A stretch of DNA of 64,000 nt. Source: Azovibrio restrictus DSM 23866 (lineage in GTDB: Bacteria > Pseudomonadota > Gammaproteobacteria > Burkholderiales > Rhodocyclaceae). Below the pieces are notes generated by a model. It worked only from the letters and a program-made list of their open reading frames with translations, was not told where the DNA came from and made no database searches. Position 1 is the stretch's first letter, and each line of letters begins with the position of its first letter. Location: positions 141,399 to 205,398 of the forward strand of contig NZ_AUCH01000006.1 of NCBI RefSeq assembly GCF_000429665.1, in the 5' to 3' direction. The translations under genes and the position numbers were made by a program. Shown here piece by piece: positions 42,341 through 51,560 of this stretch.

Positions 42341-43921
42341 TCAGTCCAAACCCAGGATTTCCTGCTCCCGGGGCCAGCGGACCCGGTAGTCGGCGGAAAA
42401 TTCCTGGGCGGCGCCGGCTTTCAGCTCCTGTTCCCAGGCCACCACCCCCTGGCGGCCCTGCCAGTCCTGCTGGCTGACCGGCGGCTTGAACCGGGCTTCT
42501 ACCTGTATCTCGCTGTCCCGGGCCACCGGGCTGGCGTCGAGGACGAGGATGTCCATGGGCCGGCGGTGCTGGTTGGTGATGGTGAACAGGTCGGCGATGC
42601 GCCGTTCCGTCTGCTGCCCGACGAAGCCGGCGCTGGCCTGGTCGGCGGCCAGCTGGCGGGTCGCCACCTTGATGCGCTCGTCGCGCCCGAAGGAGAGTTC
42701 CAGCTCCGTGTCCTCGGCCGGGTCCCAGGTGTCGCGGCCCACGTAGGCGCCGTCCCGGTAGAACTGCATTTCCCCGGCCGGCCAGACCCCCTCGGGCAGC
42801 TCGCCCTGGGCGATCAGGTAGGCGGCTTTCTCCTGGCGCGGCGCGATCCGGGCCTGCAGTTCCACGGGCAGCTGCAGCCGTCCCAGGGAGACGTTGATCT
42901 TGCCCCCGTCGGCAGGCAGGCTGAGCTTGCCGGGAATCACGTATTCAGTGGCGAATTCGCTCTGGTTCACGGCCACCTGGAACAGGGGCTCTCTCTCCCG
43001 GGCGGGGACTGCCGGCCGGGCCAGCTTCGCGGCGGCGGCCATGGGCTCGGCGCGCTCCAGTAGTTCGTCCGCCTCCGGTTTCTCTGCCTCCAGGGACAGT
43101 TCCCAGGTGTAGGGCAGAGGGCCGGCGACCTGCTGGCGCGGCTGGCCGGTGGACAGGGTCAGGCTGACCTGGCTCCAGTCCTCGCCGCTGCGCTGGGCGA
43201 TCTGGGCCATGCGCTCCAGCTCCACCCGCTTGCGGTCGCTGTCCAGCATGGCCCGGTAGGCGGGGCGCCAGCCCGCGTCGGCGAACAGGTAGCGGATGCG
43301 CAGGCGGCCATCCTGGTGGGCCTGGAGGCGCAGCTGCAACTGGCGTACGGAATTCACCCCGGGGCGCACCCGTTCCAGGTCCTGGCGCCGGGCTTCCAGC
43401 TCCCGTGTCAGATCGATCTTGCGGTTGTCGATGTCGAGGATGCGGCGCTGGGACTGGAGGCTGCCCTGGCGGATGGTCTCCAGGGTGCGGGCCGGATTGC
43501 CGCTATGGATGTTGTCATTGGGGGTGGCCAGGGCGTCCAGATATTTCAGGGCCCGGGCGGCGGCCTTGCGTTCCACGTCCAGGCTGTTCAGGTTTTCTTC
43601 CAGGCCGCGCACCAGCTTTTCCAGGCGCGCCTCCTCGGCGTTGAGGGGGGCGCTGCGGGCCCGGTCCCGCCAGGCCTGCTCGCCGATCTCGATGCCCGCA
43701 TCGGCCTCGATCTGGACGCTATCCACGTCGAAGCTGGCCGGCAATCCGTCGATCTCCAGCTGGGTCTGGCCGGCCCGTACCTGGGCCACCCGCTCCACCA
43801 GGGCGCTGCCCGGGTAGAGCACGACCCGGCTCACCGGGGCCGTCTGGCCCGCCTGGGCCGAGCCCCAGCACAGCAGGGTGAGCAGGAACAGGCTGGCGCG
43901 GTTGGGCAGGACGGGCATCAT
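42341..43921 (-). CDS. Exported DUF4139 (MuiA-like) protein
   Basis: 526 aa; two adjacent ATGs, 43921 and 43918. Signal peptide LFLLTLLCWGSAQAG, then the N-terminal DUF4140-like domain (VSRVVLYPGSALVERVAQV), a coiled coil around residues 90-180, and the DUF4139 beta domain (LRIRYLFADAGWRPAYRAML near residue 220 and LELSFGRDERIKVATRQL later). The family is called mucoidy inhibitor A and is periplasmic or secreted, function unclear. It has a good promoter candidate 30 bp upstream. Confidence 0.82.
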   Translation of the reverse strand: MMPVLPNRASLFLLTLLCWGSAQAGQTAPVSRVVLYPGSALVERVAQVRAGQTQLEIDGLPASFDVDSVQIEADAGIEIGEQAWRDRARSAPLNAEEARLEKLVRGLEENLNSLDVERKAAARALKYLDALATPNDNIHSGNPARTLETIRQGSLQSQRRILDIDNRKIDLTRELEARRQDLERVRPGVNSVRQLQLRLQAHQDGRLRIRYLFADAGWRPAYRAMLDSDRKRVELERMAQIAQRSGEDWSQVSLTLSTGQPRQQVAGPLPYTWELSLEAEKPEADELLERAEPMAAAAKLARPAVPAREREPLFQVAVNQSEFATEYVIPGKLSLPADGGKINVSLGRLQLPVELQARIAPRQEKAAYLIAQGELPEGVWPAGEMQFYRDGAYVGRDTWDPAEDTELELSFGRDERIKVATRQLAADQASAGFVGQQTERRIADLFTITNQHRRPMDILVLDASPVARDSEIQVEARFKPPVSQQDWQGRQGVVAWEQELKAGAAQEFSADYRVRWPREQEILGLD

Positions 43922-43950
43922 GACGTTGGCCTTGGAAATGAGGTGCGGCG

Positions 43951-43978
43951 ATTATAGCCCCGCCCCGGCGCCCGCCAA
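43951..43978 (-). promoter_or_regulatory. Sigma-70 promoter candidate for the DUF4139 gene
   Basis: Minus strand: TTGGCG, 16-bp spacer, TATAAT, ending 29 bp before the ATG. This is one of the better promoter matches in the window. It sits immediately downstream of the sirtuin stop, so the DUF4139 gene is likely a separate transcription unit. Confidence 0.5.
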
Positions 43979-43985
43979 GGGGGCT

Positions 43986-44819
43986 TCAGTCTTCCCGGTA
44001 GAGCAGCTCCAGGGCCTGGTCCAGCTGCTCCAGGGCGGCCAGGGCACCCAGGGCCAGGCCCTGGCCGACTTTGCCGGCGGGCAGGGCGGGTTCCCGGGGA
44101 TTGATGCGCAGCAGGGGCCAGGGCAGGCTTTCCCCCAGGTGCCGGATGGAAGGGACATCAATGCCGGCGCCGCATTCGATGATCAGGGGGCGGCGCGCCG
44201 CGGCAAGCCAGCTGTCCCAGTTCCGGCGCTGGGCTTCCTGGCGCTGGGCCACCCAGTCCCCGTCTCCGAACATCAGGATGTTGGGGCGGGCCAGCCCGCC
44301 GCAGTGGGGACAGGAGGGCAGCTCTCCCAGCCAGTGGCAGTGTTCCGGGTCTATCCGGGGTTCCAGAGGCGCGGCCGGCCAGAGCCGGGCGCAGCAGGGG
44401 GCGGCGCACTGGAGCTGATGGATGGAGCCGTGGATCTCCAGGATCTCGTTGGCGTCGCAGCCGGCTTTCTGGAACTGGCCATCCACGTTGCTGGTGACCA
44501 CGAAGGCCCCGCCGGGCAGGCGCGCCGCCCAGGCCTGCAGCAGGGCAAAGCCCCGGTGCGGGCGGGTGCGGCGGTAGAGGTCCAGCCGGTGGCCGTAGAA
44601 GCCCCAGGCCAGCCGGGGATGGTCGTGGAAGGCGGCGGGGTTGGCGATGGACTGGAACGGGATGCCTGCCCGGCCCAGGGCCGGATAGGCCTGCCAGAAG
44701 CCGCTGCTGCCCCGGAAATCGGGCAGGCCGGAATCCACGCCCATGCCGGCGCCGGCGGTGATGAGCAGGGCATCGGCCTGGTGGATCAGGCGGGCGGCGG
44801 CGAGGATTTCAGTCTGCAT
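43986..44819 (-). CDS. Sir2-family NAD-dependent protein deacylase
   Basis: 277 aa. NAD-binding loop TAGAGMGVDSGLPDFRG at residues about 21-37, TSNVDGQFQKAG (a variant of TQNIDxLH), catalytic His in EIHGSIHQLQC, and a zinc site formed by the PCC and CPHC cysteines. It would remove acyl groups from lysines using NAD. The catalytic His is intact; acyl specificity is not evident. It lies 18 bp downstream of the YkgJ gene, in the phosphoketolase operon. Confidence 0.85.
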   Translation of the reverse strand: MQTEILAAARLIHQADALLITAGAGMGVDSGLPDFRGSSGFWQAYPALGRAGIPFQSIANPAAFHDHPRLAWGFYGHRLDLYRRTRPHRGFALLQAWAARLPGGAFVVTSNVDGQFQKAGCDANEILEIHGSIHQLQCAAPCCARLWPAAPLEPRIDPEHCHWLGELPSCPHCGGLARPNILMFGDGDWVAQRQEAQRRNWDSWLAAARRPLIIECGAGIDVPSIRHLGESLPWPLLRINPREPALPAGKVGQGLALGALAALEQLDQALELLYRED

Positions 44820-44837
44820 GGCGTTCCCGGGGCGGGT

Positions 44838-45101
44838 TCAGCGGGTCAGTTGTTCGAGGCGCTCCAGCCAGGCCAGGGCTTCCGCCTGGCTGGCGCCGCA
44901 CATTTCCGGCGCCGGCTGCAGGCCGCCGCAGACGGCGGGGCGCTCCGGCCGGCCGAAAATGGCGCAACGGTTGTCCTCCAGGAGCTGGATGCAGCGCACC
45001 CCCGCCGGTTTGCCCTGGGGCATGCCGGGAATGGGGGAGGAGATGGAGGGGGCGGTGCAGCAGGCGCCGCAGCCCGGGCGGCATTCCAGGACTTCGCTCA
45101 C
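44838..45101 (-). CDS. YkgJ-family cysteine cluster protein
   Basis: 87 aa from a GTG that overlaps the phosphoketolase stop (GTGA). The cysteine pattern CRPGCGACC ... RCIQLLEDNRCAIF ... PAVCGG ... EMCG matches the YkgJ (putative zinc or iron chelating) family. An upstream in-frame ATG at 45173 would overlap the phosphoketolase by 75 bp and adds no conserved sequence. Function unknown. Confidence 0.8.
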   Translation of the reverse strand: MSEVLECRPGCGACCTAPSISSPIPGMPQGKPAGVRCIQLLEDNRCAIFGRPERPAVCGGLQPAPEMCGASQAEALAWLERLEQLTR

Positions 45102-47464
45102 GGACGGCCGCTCCAGGTCCAGCCGGTGATGGCCTCCGGGTCCACCCCGTGGGCGTGGGCATGGGCCCGGCACTGCTGCTGCCGTTCCTGTAGGGATTGG
45201 CGCACGTGGGCCCCGGCCACGGCCAAGCGCGGCACCCGGTCGATGACGTCCATGGCCAGGGAGTAGCGGTCGATCTGGTTATCCATGGCCAGTTCCAGGG
45301 GCGTGCAGATGCTGCCCCGCTCCTTGTAGCCGCGCACGTGCAGCTTGGTGTGGTTGGGGCGCCGGTAGGCGAGCCGGTGGATCAGCCAGGGGTAGCCGTG
45401 GAAGTTGAAGACGATGGGCCGGTCGGCGGTGAACAGCCCGGTCCAGTCCCGGTCCGAGAGGCCGTGGGGATGCTCTTCCGCCGGGCTGAGCTTGAACAGG
45501 TCCACCACGTTCACGAAGCGCAGCTTGAGATCGGGGAAGTGGCGGTAGAGCAGCTCCGCCGCGGCCAGGGCCTCCTGGGTGGCCACGTCGCCGCAGCTGG
45601 CCAGCACCACTTCCGGCTCGGTACCCGCCTCGTCGTCCGAGCTGGCCCAGTCCCACAGGCCGATGCCCCGCTCGCAGTGCAGGGCGGCGGCTTCCGCGTC
45701 CAGGTACTGCAGGTGGGCCTGCTTGTCGGCGACGATGACGTTGATCACGTCGGTTTCCCCCAGGCAGCGGTCCGCTACCGCCAGCAGGCAGTTGGCGTCC
45801 GGCGGCAGGTAGATGCGGGTCACCGCCGGGCTCTTGTTCACCACCAGGTCAAGGAAACCCGGGTCCTGGTGGGTGAAGCCGTTGTGGTCCTGGCGCCAGA
45901 CGGTGGAGGTGATGAGCAGGTTGAGGGCCGATACCGGCGCCCGCCAGGGCACTTCCCGGCACATCTCCAGCCACTTGGCGTGCTGGTTGAACATGGAGTC
46001 GATGACGTGCACGAAGGCCTCGTAGGTGGACAACAGGCCGTGCCGCCCGGTGAGCAGGTAGCCTTCCAGCCAGCCTTCCAGGGTGTGTTCCGAGAGCATC
46101 TCCATGACCCGGCCGTCGGCCGCCAGGTGGCCGCCGTCGGCGTCCTCGGGATGCACCTCTCCGAGCCAGGCCTTGCCGGTGGCCTGGTAAATCGCTCCCA
46201 GCTTGTTGGAGGCGGTTTCATCCGGGCCGAACAGGCGGAAGTTATCCGGGTTGCGGCGCACCAGGGCGGCCAGGTAATGGCCCAGGGGGTCGGTATTGCT
46301 GTGGCGCTGGCGGCCGGGAGCCTCCGGGGCCACGGCGCTGCTGCGCCAGTCGGGGCGCTCCAGGGGACGGCGCAGCAGGCCGCCGTTGGCGTGGGGATTG
46401 GTTCCCAGGCGGCGGGCGCCCGGGGGGGCGAAATCCTGCAGCAGGGGTGCCGGTTCGCCGTCCTCGGTGAACAGTTCATCCGGCCGGTACGACTGCAGCC
46501 ATTCCTGCAGCAGGCGGCGGTTTTCTTCGTTGTGGCGGGGATCGGCCAGGGGCACCTGGTGGGCCCGCCAGGTGCCTTCCACTTGATGGCCGTCGGCCTG
46601 CCTGGGCCCGGTCCAGCCCTTGGGCGAGACGAGCACGATCATGGGCCAGCGGGGCCGTTGCAGCGGGCCCTTGCCGCTGCGGGCGGCAGCCTGGATGGCG
46701 CGGATTTCCGTCAGGCATGCGTCCATGGCCGCCGCCATGGCCCGGTGCATGGCGGCCGGTTCCTGGCCCTCGACGATCTTCGGGGCCCAGCCGTAGCCGG
46801 TGAACAGGGCCAGCAGTTCCTCCCGGGGGATGCGGGCCAGGATGGTGGGGTTGGCGATCTTGTAGCCGTTCAAGTGCAGGATGGGCAGCACCGCCCCGTC
46901 CCGGGCCGGGTTGAGGAATTTGTTGGAGTGCCAGGCAGTGGCCAGGGGGCCGGTCTCGGCTTCCCCGTCCCCCACCATCACGGTTACCAGCAGCTCCGGG
47001 TTGTCGAAGGCGGCGCCGAAGGCGTGGGAGAGGCTGTAGCCCAGTTCGCCCCCTTCGTGGATGGAGCCCGGCACTTCCGGCGTGCAGTGGCTGCCCAGAC
47101 CGCCGGGGAAGGAGAAGTCGCGGCAGAAACGGGCCAGCCCGGTCAGGCCCCAGCCCCGTTCCGGGCTGTGCTCGCCGATGCTGCCTTCCAGCCAGGCCGG
47201 GCCCAGGATGCCCGGGGCCCCGTGGCCCGGGCCAGCGAGAAAGATGGCCTCCAGGTCGTGCCGGCGGATCAGCCGGGTCAGGTGGGCGTAGGTGAAGGCC
47301 AGGCCCGGGCTGGCACCCCAGTGGCCCAGGGGCCGCGCCTTGATGTGTTCAGGGGCCAGTGGCTGGCGCAGCAGGGGATTGTCCTGCAGGTAGATCATGG
47401 CGCCGGCCAGGTAGTTGGCGGCGCGCCAGAAGGCATCCAGTTGCTGCAATTCGGCGTCGTTCAT
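45098..47464 (-). CDS. xfp: Xylulose-5-phosphate/fructose-6-phosphate phosphoketolase
   Basis: 788 aa, standard length. A thiamin-diphosphate enzyme that cleaves xylulose 5-P or fructose 6-P with phosphate to acetyl phosphate plus a shorter sugar phosphate. Recognised by ARPLGHWGASPGLAFTYAH, the GPGHGAPG loop, FPGGLGSHCTPEVPGSIHEGG, and the diphosphate motif GDGEAETGPLATAWHSNKF. The C-terminal region has YLPPDANCLLAV. No acetate kinase or phosphotransacetylase lies in the window. The stop overlaps the YkgJ start, so it heads xfp-ykgJ-sirtuin. Confidence 0.94.
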   Translation of the reverse strand: MNDAELQQLDAFWRAANYLAGAMIYLQDNPLLRQPLAPEHIKARPLGHWGASPGLAFTYAHLTRLIRRHDLEAIFLAGPGHGAPGILGPAWLEGSIGEHSPERGWGLTGLARFCRDFSFPGGLGSHCTPEVPGSIHEGGELGYSLSHAFGAAFDNPELLVTVMVGDGEAETGPLATAWHSNKFLNPARDGAVLPILHLNGYKIANPTILARIPREELLALFTGYGWAPKIVEGQEPAAMHRAMAAAMDACLTEIRAIQAAARSGKGPLQRPRWPMIVLVSPKGWTGPRQADGHQVEGTWRAHQVPLADPRHNEENRRLLQEWLQSYRPDELFTEDGEPAPLLQDFAPPGARRLGTNPHANGGLLRRPLERPDWRSSAVAPEAPGRQRHSNTDPLGHYLAALVRRNPDNFRLFGPDETASNKLGAIYQATGKAWLGEVHPEDADGGHLAADGRVMEMLSEHTLEGWLEGYLLTGRHGLLSTYEAFVHVIDSMFNQHAKWLEMCREVPWRAPVSALNLLITSTVWRQDHNGFTHQDPGFLDLVVNKSPAVTRIYLPPDANCLLAVADRCLGETDVINVIVADKQAHLQYLDAEAAALHCERGIGLWDWASSDDEAGTEPEVVLASCGDVATQEALAAAELLYRHFPDLKLRFVNVVDLFKLSPAEEHPHGLSDRDWTGLFTADRPIVFNFHGYPWLIHRLAYRRPNHTKLHVRGYKERGSICTPLELAMDNQIDRYSLAMDVIDRVPRLAVAGAHVRQSLQERQQQCRAHAHAHGVDPEAITGWTWSGRP

Positions 47465-47567
47465 GGTCGGGAGAGGAAGGCAGAGAGCAAGGGGCCATGG
47501 TAGGCCAAGGCGTCCTTTCTGGCATCAGGGGCTGGGGCTCAGGGCATGAAGCTGGTGCGCTAGGGAG

Positions 47568-49421
47568 TCAGCCTGGGGAGGTTTCATCCAGGGGGACGGT
47601 GTAAATCTGGATCACGGTGGCGGTGTCCCGCAGGTGGATTTCACCGGCACTGCGGGTGGTGCAGCGCTGCAGCTTGGCGTTGGCAGAGGCTCCGATGACC
47701 AGGGAGAAGGGAAGGTTCTTGGCTGCTGATTCCAGGCGGGAAGCAAAATTGATGCAGTCGCCCACCGCAGTGTAGGTGCTGCGGAAGGGGGTGCCCAGGT
47801 CGCCCACCAGTGCCGAGCCGCTTTCTATGCCTATCCGGGCCCTGAGCATGGGGAGTCCCTGACGGATTTGTTCCTGGTTGAGGCGACGGATTTCCTCCAG
47901 GATTTCCAGGGCTGTTTCCACGGCCCGGTCGGCCTGGTCGGGGCAATCCAGGGGAGCACCCCAGAAGGCTACCAGGCCATCGCCGCTGTATTTGTCCAGG
48001 GTGCCGCCGGAGGCCAGGACAGGGCGGGTGAGGCAGTCCAGAAATACCTTGGTCAGATGGGCGGCTGTTTCCAGGGGTAGGGTGGAGGTCAGGCGGGTGT
48101 AGCCCTCCATGTCCGCGATCAGCACTGTCACTTCCCTCAGGGTGGGGGCCAGGCTGTAGCTCTTCCCCTGGCGCTGCAACTCTTCCAGGACGGGTTTTGC
48201 CACGTAATGGGACAGGGTTTCCAGGGCTTGGCGGCCGCGTCGCTGGGCTTGCCACCACTCATAGGGAATGACGGTGATCAACAGCACGAAGTAGCCTGCC
48301 ATGGGGGCCAGCAGGGACCATTCGGCCTGGTGCAGGAATCCCCAGGTGGCGAGCAGGAGCCAGGCCAGAGCCAGGCCCAGGAGGAGTAGAACCCCGTGCC
48401 AGGCGGATAGCCGGGTGATGCGAAATACGCTGTAAGTCACGCTGGCCAGGAGCCACAAGGCGAGCAGCAAGCTGCCATTCCATGGGGTGTGAGTACGGCC
48501 TTCCTGCAGGTCCAGAAGTGCAGACACGCTTTGGGCATGAACCATGACGCCGGAAATCAACGCGTTCAGGGGGGTGCTTACCCGGTCGCTCAGGTTCAGG
48601 GAGGAGGAGCCCACAATGACGTGGCGGCCCTGAACCAGCTCCAGGGGGGCGTCGCCCTGAAGGATTTCCCAGGCGGGCAGGACGGTGTAGGAATCTGCAG
48701 GGTGCCGGAATGGGACGCGCCAGAGCCCTTGCGGGGCCAGGCTGGCCGGCAGGGTTGGCAAGGGTTCGGGGGCTGCGCACTGGAGCAGGGCCAGGGCAAA
48801 CTGAGGATGGCTCTGGCCGGCAAATTCGCTGTAGAGGGGGAGATGGCGCAGCACCCCGTCCTGGTCCGGTAGATAGCCGATATTGCCGACGCAGCGGGCT
48901 GCCTGGCTCAGCCCGGCATGGTTGGCGATGTACCCGGAGGCGCTCCGGGCCTGGGCTCGGGGAACGCCGGGGTAGGGAGGGGCCAGGCTTCCCTGGGCCA
49001 AGGGAGGGGTGCGTGGGGTGTAATCGAAGACTTGGGCCAGCGCCAAGGGGGCGTAACGGGCCAGATTGGCCAGGCGTTCGTCGCCGGCTTCATCCCTGGC
49101 CTCGGGGAAAACGATGTCCAGGCCCACCGTCCTGGCCTGATAGTCGGTGAGCAGTATTTCCACCAGATCGGCCATGCGTCCCCGGGACCAGGGCCACTGG
49201 CCCAGACGGCGCAGGCTTTCGTCGTCGATATCTACCAGGGTAACCCGGTCTTCCGGCCTGTCGTAAGCCAGTCGTTGCAGCAGCACGTCCCTCAGGCTCT
49301 CGTCCAGGCGTTGCAGCACCGGGGGGTGCCAGGCGTCCAGCCCCATGACCAGGGCGCAGAGCAGCAGCGCCAGCAGCAGTCGATACAGACGGGCGGCCTG
49401 TTCCTTGGCGAGGCTCAGCAA
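47568..49421 (-). CDS. CHASE2-domain class III adenylate cyclase
   Basis: 617 aa. A first membrane span near residues 12-28, an extracytoplasmic CHASE2 sensor about 35-300 (RVTLVDIDDESLRRLGQWPW and RTVGLDIVFPE are typical), three spans about 310-390, then a cyclase domain. Metal Asp in LIADMEGYTRLT; GTLDKYSGDGLVAFWGAP gives the second Asp and the adenine-specifying Lys; YTAVGDCINFASRLE has Thr where class IIIa enzymes carry Asp, as in class IIIb. All catalytic residues look present, so it should make cAMP. It overlaps the glycosyltransferase gene upstream by 7 bp. Confidence 0.87.
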   Translation of the reverse strand: MLSLAKEQAARLYRLLLALLLCALVMGLDAWHPPVLQRLDESLRDVLLQRLAYDRPEDRVTLVDIDDESLRRLGQWPWSRGRMADLVEILLTDYQARTVGLDIVFPEARDEAGDERLANLARYAPLALAQVFDYTPRTPPLAQGSLAPPYPGVPRAQARSASGYIANHAGLSQAARCVGNIGYLPDQDGVLRHLPLYSEFAGQSHPQFALALLQCAAPEPLPTLPASLAPQGLWRVPFRHPADSYTVLPAWEILQGDAPLELVQGRHVIVGSSSLNLSDRVSTPLNALISGVMVHAQSVSALLDLQEGRTHTPWNGSLLLALWLLASVTYSVFRITRLSAWHGVLLLLGLALAWLLLATWGFLHQAEWSLLAPMAGYFVLLITVIPYEWWQAQRRGRQALETLSHYVAKPVLEELQRQGKSYSLAPTLREVTVLIADMEGYTRLTSTLPLETAAHLTKVFLDCLTRPVLASGGTLDKYSGDGLVAFWGAPLDCPDQADRAVETALEILEEIRRLNQEQIRQGLPMLRARIGIESGSALVGDLGTPFRSTYTAVGDCINFASRLESAAKNLPFSLVIGASANAKLQRCTTRSAGEIHLRDTATVIQIYTVPLDETSPG

Positions 49422-50620
49422 GGCGAGTGCTCCTGGCCATGTCGGGTCAGGGCGGCCCGGTAAGCCGCACAGGTTTCCCGGGCGCAGCGCTGCCAGCTGA
49501 AGCCGGCAGCCCGCTCCAGGCCCAGCTGGCTGAGGCGGGCCCGCTCCGGGGCGTCTTCCAGCAGCCGGGCTAGGGCTGTGTGCCAGGCGGATACATCGTC
49601 GGGAGGCAGGGTGAGACCGGCATTGCCAACTACTTCCGGCAGGGAGGTCCGGTCGGAGGTCAGGACGGGGGTGCCCGAGGCCATGGCTTCCAGGGGAGGC
49701 AGGCCGAATCCTTCGTAGCAGGATGGGTAGGCAAACAGTCTTGCTCCGGCGTACAAGGCCGGCAGGCTTGATTCTGGCACATGGCCCAGCAGGCGGATCT
49801 GCCCGGCGCGGACCAGAGGCGAGGCAAACTCCAGCAGACTCTCCTGGTGCCAGCCCGACATGCCGGCCACAACCAGGGGGAAAGCCTGGCGCAGGGGTGC
49901 CGGGAGCTGCTGGTAGGCGAGAAAAAGGGTGTGGAGATTCTTGCGGGGTTCCAGGGTTCCCACCGTCAGCAGATAGGTGCCGGCTTCCAGCCCCAGCTGG
50001 GCCAGGGGGAGCTGCAGCGCTTCCTCGTCTCTGGGGTGAAAGACCGGGTCGGCCGCCAGGTGGGTGACATGAATCCGCGCTTCGGGGACCCCGAACAGGC
50101 TCTGCAGGCGTTCTGCGGTGGCCTGGGAAATGGCAATGATCCGGTCGGCCCGGGCCAGAGAACGGGGCAGCAGGCGTGCGAGCAGGGCGACCCGTTCCGC
50201 CGGGTGGGTTTCCGGCAGGTCGAAGCAGGAGAGGTCATGGACGGTGATGACCTGGGGGCCATGGTATGGCAGGGCAATGAAACGGGGCTCGTGGTACAGG
50301 GTGCCGGCCCGGCTCTGGGAGCGGGTCCGCAGGCGGAACAGGAGGCTGTCGCCCTGCTGGCGCAGGGTGCGCAGGCCGGGAATGTGGGCGCCGATACGAA
50401 AGAAGGAGGGGGCGATCGGGTTCGGTTGGGGCAGTTGGCCTTTGAGGCCGGAGCCACAATAGTGCTGCAGGCTAACTTCTCCGCCCGCCTCCAGGGCCTG
50501 GCCCAGTTGCCAGACGTAGCGGGCAATGCCGGTAAACGGGCCGCGCAGGGCAGAACTGTTGAACAGGACTGGCAGGGGCGGGGGCACGGGCCCTTCAACT
50601 CCGGCCTGGGTCGATATCAT
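49415..50620 (-). CDS. GT4 family glycosyltransferase
   Basis: 401 aa. LFNSSALRGPFTGIARYVWQL near residue 20 is the acceptor-side start; YLLTVGTLEPRKNLHTLF and the donor motif SCYEGFGLPPLEAMASGTPVLTS follow, as in mannosyltransferase-type GT4 enzymes. The annotated ATG at 50620 overlaps the Crp-type gene by 26 bp; a GTG at 50590 would remove the overlap. It sits between regulator and cyclase and probably belongs to the adjacent polysaccharide locus. Confidence 0.8.
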   Translation of the reverse strand: MISTQAGVEGPVPPPLPVLFNSSALRGPFTGIARYVWQLGQALEAGGEVSLQHYCGSGLKGQLPQPNPIAPSFFRIGAHIPGLRTLRQQGDSLLFRLRTRSQSRAGTLYHEPRFIALPYHGPQVITVHDLSCFDLPETHPAERVALLARLLPRSLARADRIIAISQATAERLQSLFGVPEARIHVTHLAADPVFHPRDEEALQLPLAQLGLEAGTYLLTVGTLEPRKNLHTLFLAYQQLPAPLRQAFPLVVAGMSGWHQESLLEFASPLVRAGQIRLLGHVPESSLPALYAGARLFAYPSCYEGFGLPPLEAMASGTPVLTSDRTSLPEVVGNAGLTLPPDDVSAWHTALARLLEDAPERARLSQLGLERAAGFSWQRCARETCAAYRAALTRHGQEHSPC

Positions 50621-51365
50621 CCTGGGGCTCCGGTTGCCCGCTGGTAGCCGCCTTGCGTAGCGCCTCCGGCTGGCGGACGATCAGGCGGCGCAAGTCCTTC
50701 TCCACCACCCCGTGCCTGATCAGCACCTGGAGGGCCCGGGATACGGTTTCCCGGCTGGTGTTGACCATGATGGAGATCTGTTGCTGGCTGGGCATCTTCT
50801 CGATTACCACCAGGCCGCCGGGCCCGGGGGCGGAGAGATGCAACAATAGGGCGTAAACCCGTTGGAAGGCATTGGGCAGGCCCAGGATGGCCCGGTAGCT
50901 GGAGGCGTTGCGGATGGACTTGGCCATGCGTTGCAGCAGGCGTTCGGCCACCAGGGGGGTGTTATAGATCAGGGTCTGGGCCTGGGCCCTGGGCAGCAGG
51001 GCTACCAGACTGGTTTCGCAGGCGATGACGGAAGCGGAGCGGGGTTCCCCGTCAATGATGGACAGCTCCCCGAAGTAATCTCCCGGCAGGACGAAGGACA
51101 AGCCCACCTCGCGGCCTTCCTCGCTGGTGTCCACCACCTGCAGCCGTCCTGCCAGGAGGAACAGCAGGTGTTCCCCGGGGCTGCCCTTGTGCAGCACATA
51201 GGCTCCCCGTTCCGCTTTGCGTACCAACAAATGGTTGGCGACTTGCTGCAAGGTGGTGCCATCCAGATCCGACAAGAGGGGAATCTTGTTCAGGTGGATG
51301 GTGATGGCCGGTTTCAGAGCTGGCTGGGTCTGATCTGGGGGAGTGGCAGGATTCTTATCGTTCAT
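50595..51365 (-). CDS. Crp/Fnr-family transcription regulator with cyclic-nucleotide cassette
   Basis: 256 aa. The cNMP-binding domain has the phosphate-binding cassette YFGELSIIDGEPRSASV (Glu and Arg-Ser as in CRP), near residues 96-112. A helical linker follows, then a winged helix-turn-helix: QQISIMVNTSRETVSRALQVL. No Fnr-type cysteines, so redox sensing is unlikely. The ATG at 51365 is chosen because the upstream open frame to 51731 has low-quality sequence and crosses the intergenic region. Downstream lie a glycosyltransferase and an adenylate cyclase, overlapping one another. Confidence 0.87.
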   Translation of the reverse strand: MNDKNPATPPDQTQPALKPAITIHLNKIPLLSDLDGTTLQQVANHLLVRKAERGAYVLHKGSPGEHLLFLLAGRLQVVDTSEEGREVGLSFVLPGDYFGELSIIDGEPRSASVIACETSLVALLPRAQAQTLIYNTPLVAERLLQRMAKSIRNASSYRAILGLPNAFQRVYALLLHLSAPGPGGLVVIEKMPSQQQISIMVNTSRETVSRALQVLIRHGVVEKDLRRLIVRQPEALRKAATSGQPEPQDDIDPGRS

Positions 51366-51477
51366 GGGGATGGACCGGAACAGGCGGCAGGGTCCCGGCG
51401 AGTGACCGGATCTCCGATGATTGTCTGTGCTTCCTGCTGATGCAATTGGGTGAGTGAAGTTAACGGAGAGGGTGGAA

Positions 51478-51483
51478 TATAAT
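51478..51483 (+). promoter_or_regulatory. Consensus -10 before the wzm gene
   Basis: Perfect TATAAT 77 bp upstream of the wzm start, in the 195-bp region divergent between the Crp-type gene and wzm. The hexamer 17 bp upstream (TGAAGT) is a weak -35, which would fit an activator-dependent promoter. No clear TGTGA-N6-TCACA box was found by eye. Confidence 0.42.
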
Positions 51484-51560
51484 GCGCAGCTTCGCCTGTG
51501 GATGCAAGACCTCTTCCGGGTATGCGCGCGGGATGCCGGGAAGGCCGGGCAACAGGACAA

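Noticed and set aside
51366..51560. A CRP box (TGTGA-N6-TCACA) in the divergent region
   Set aside because: I found no convincing palindrome by eye, so none is annotated. The regulator may use a different site.
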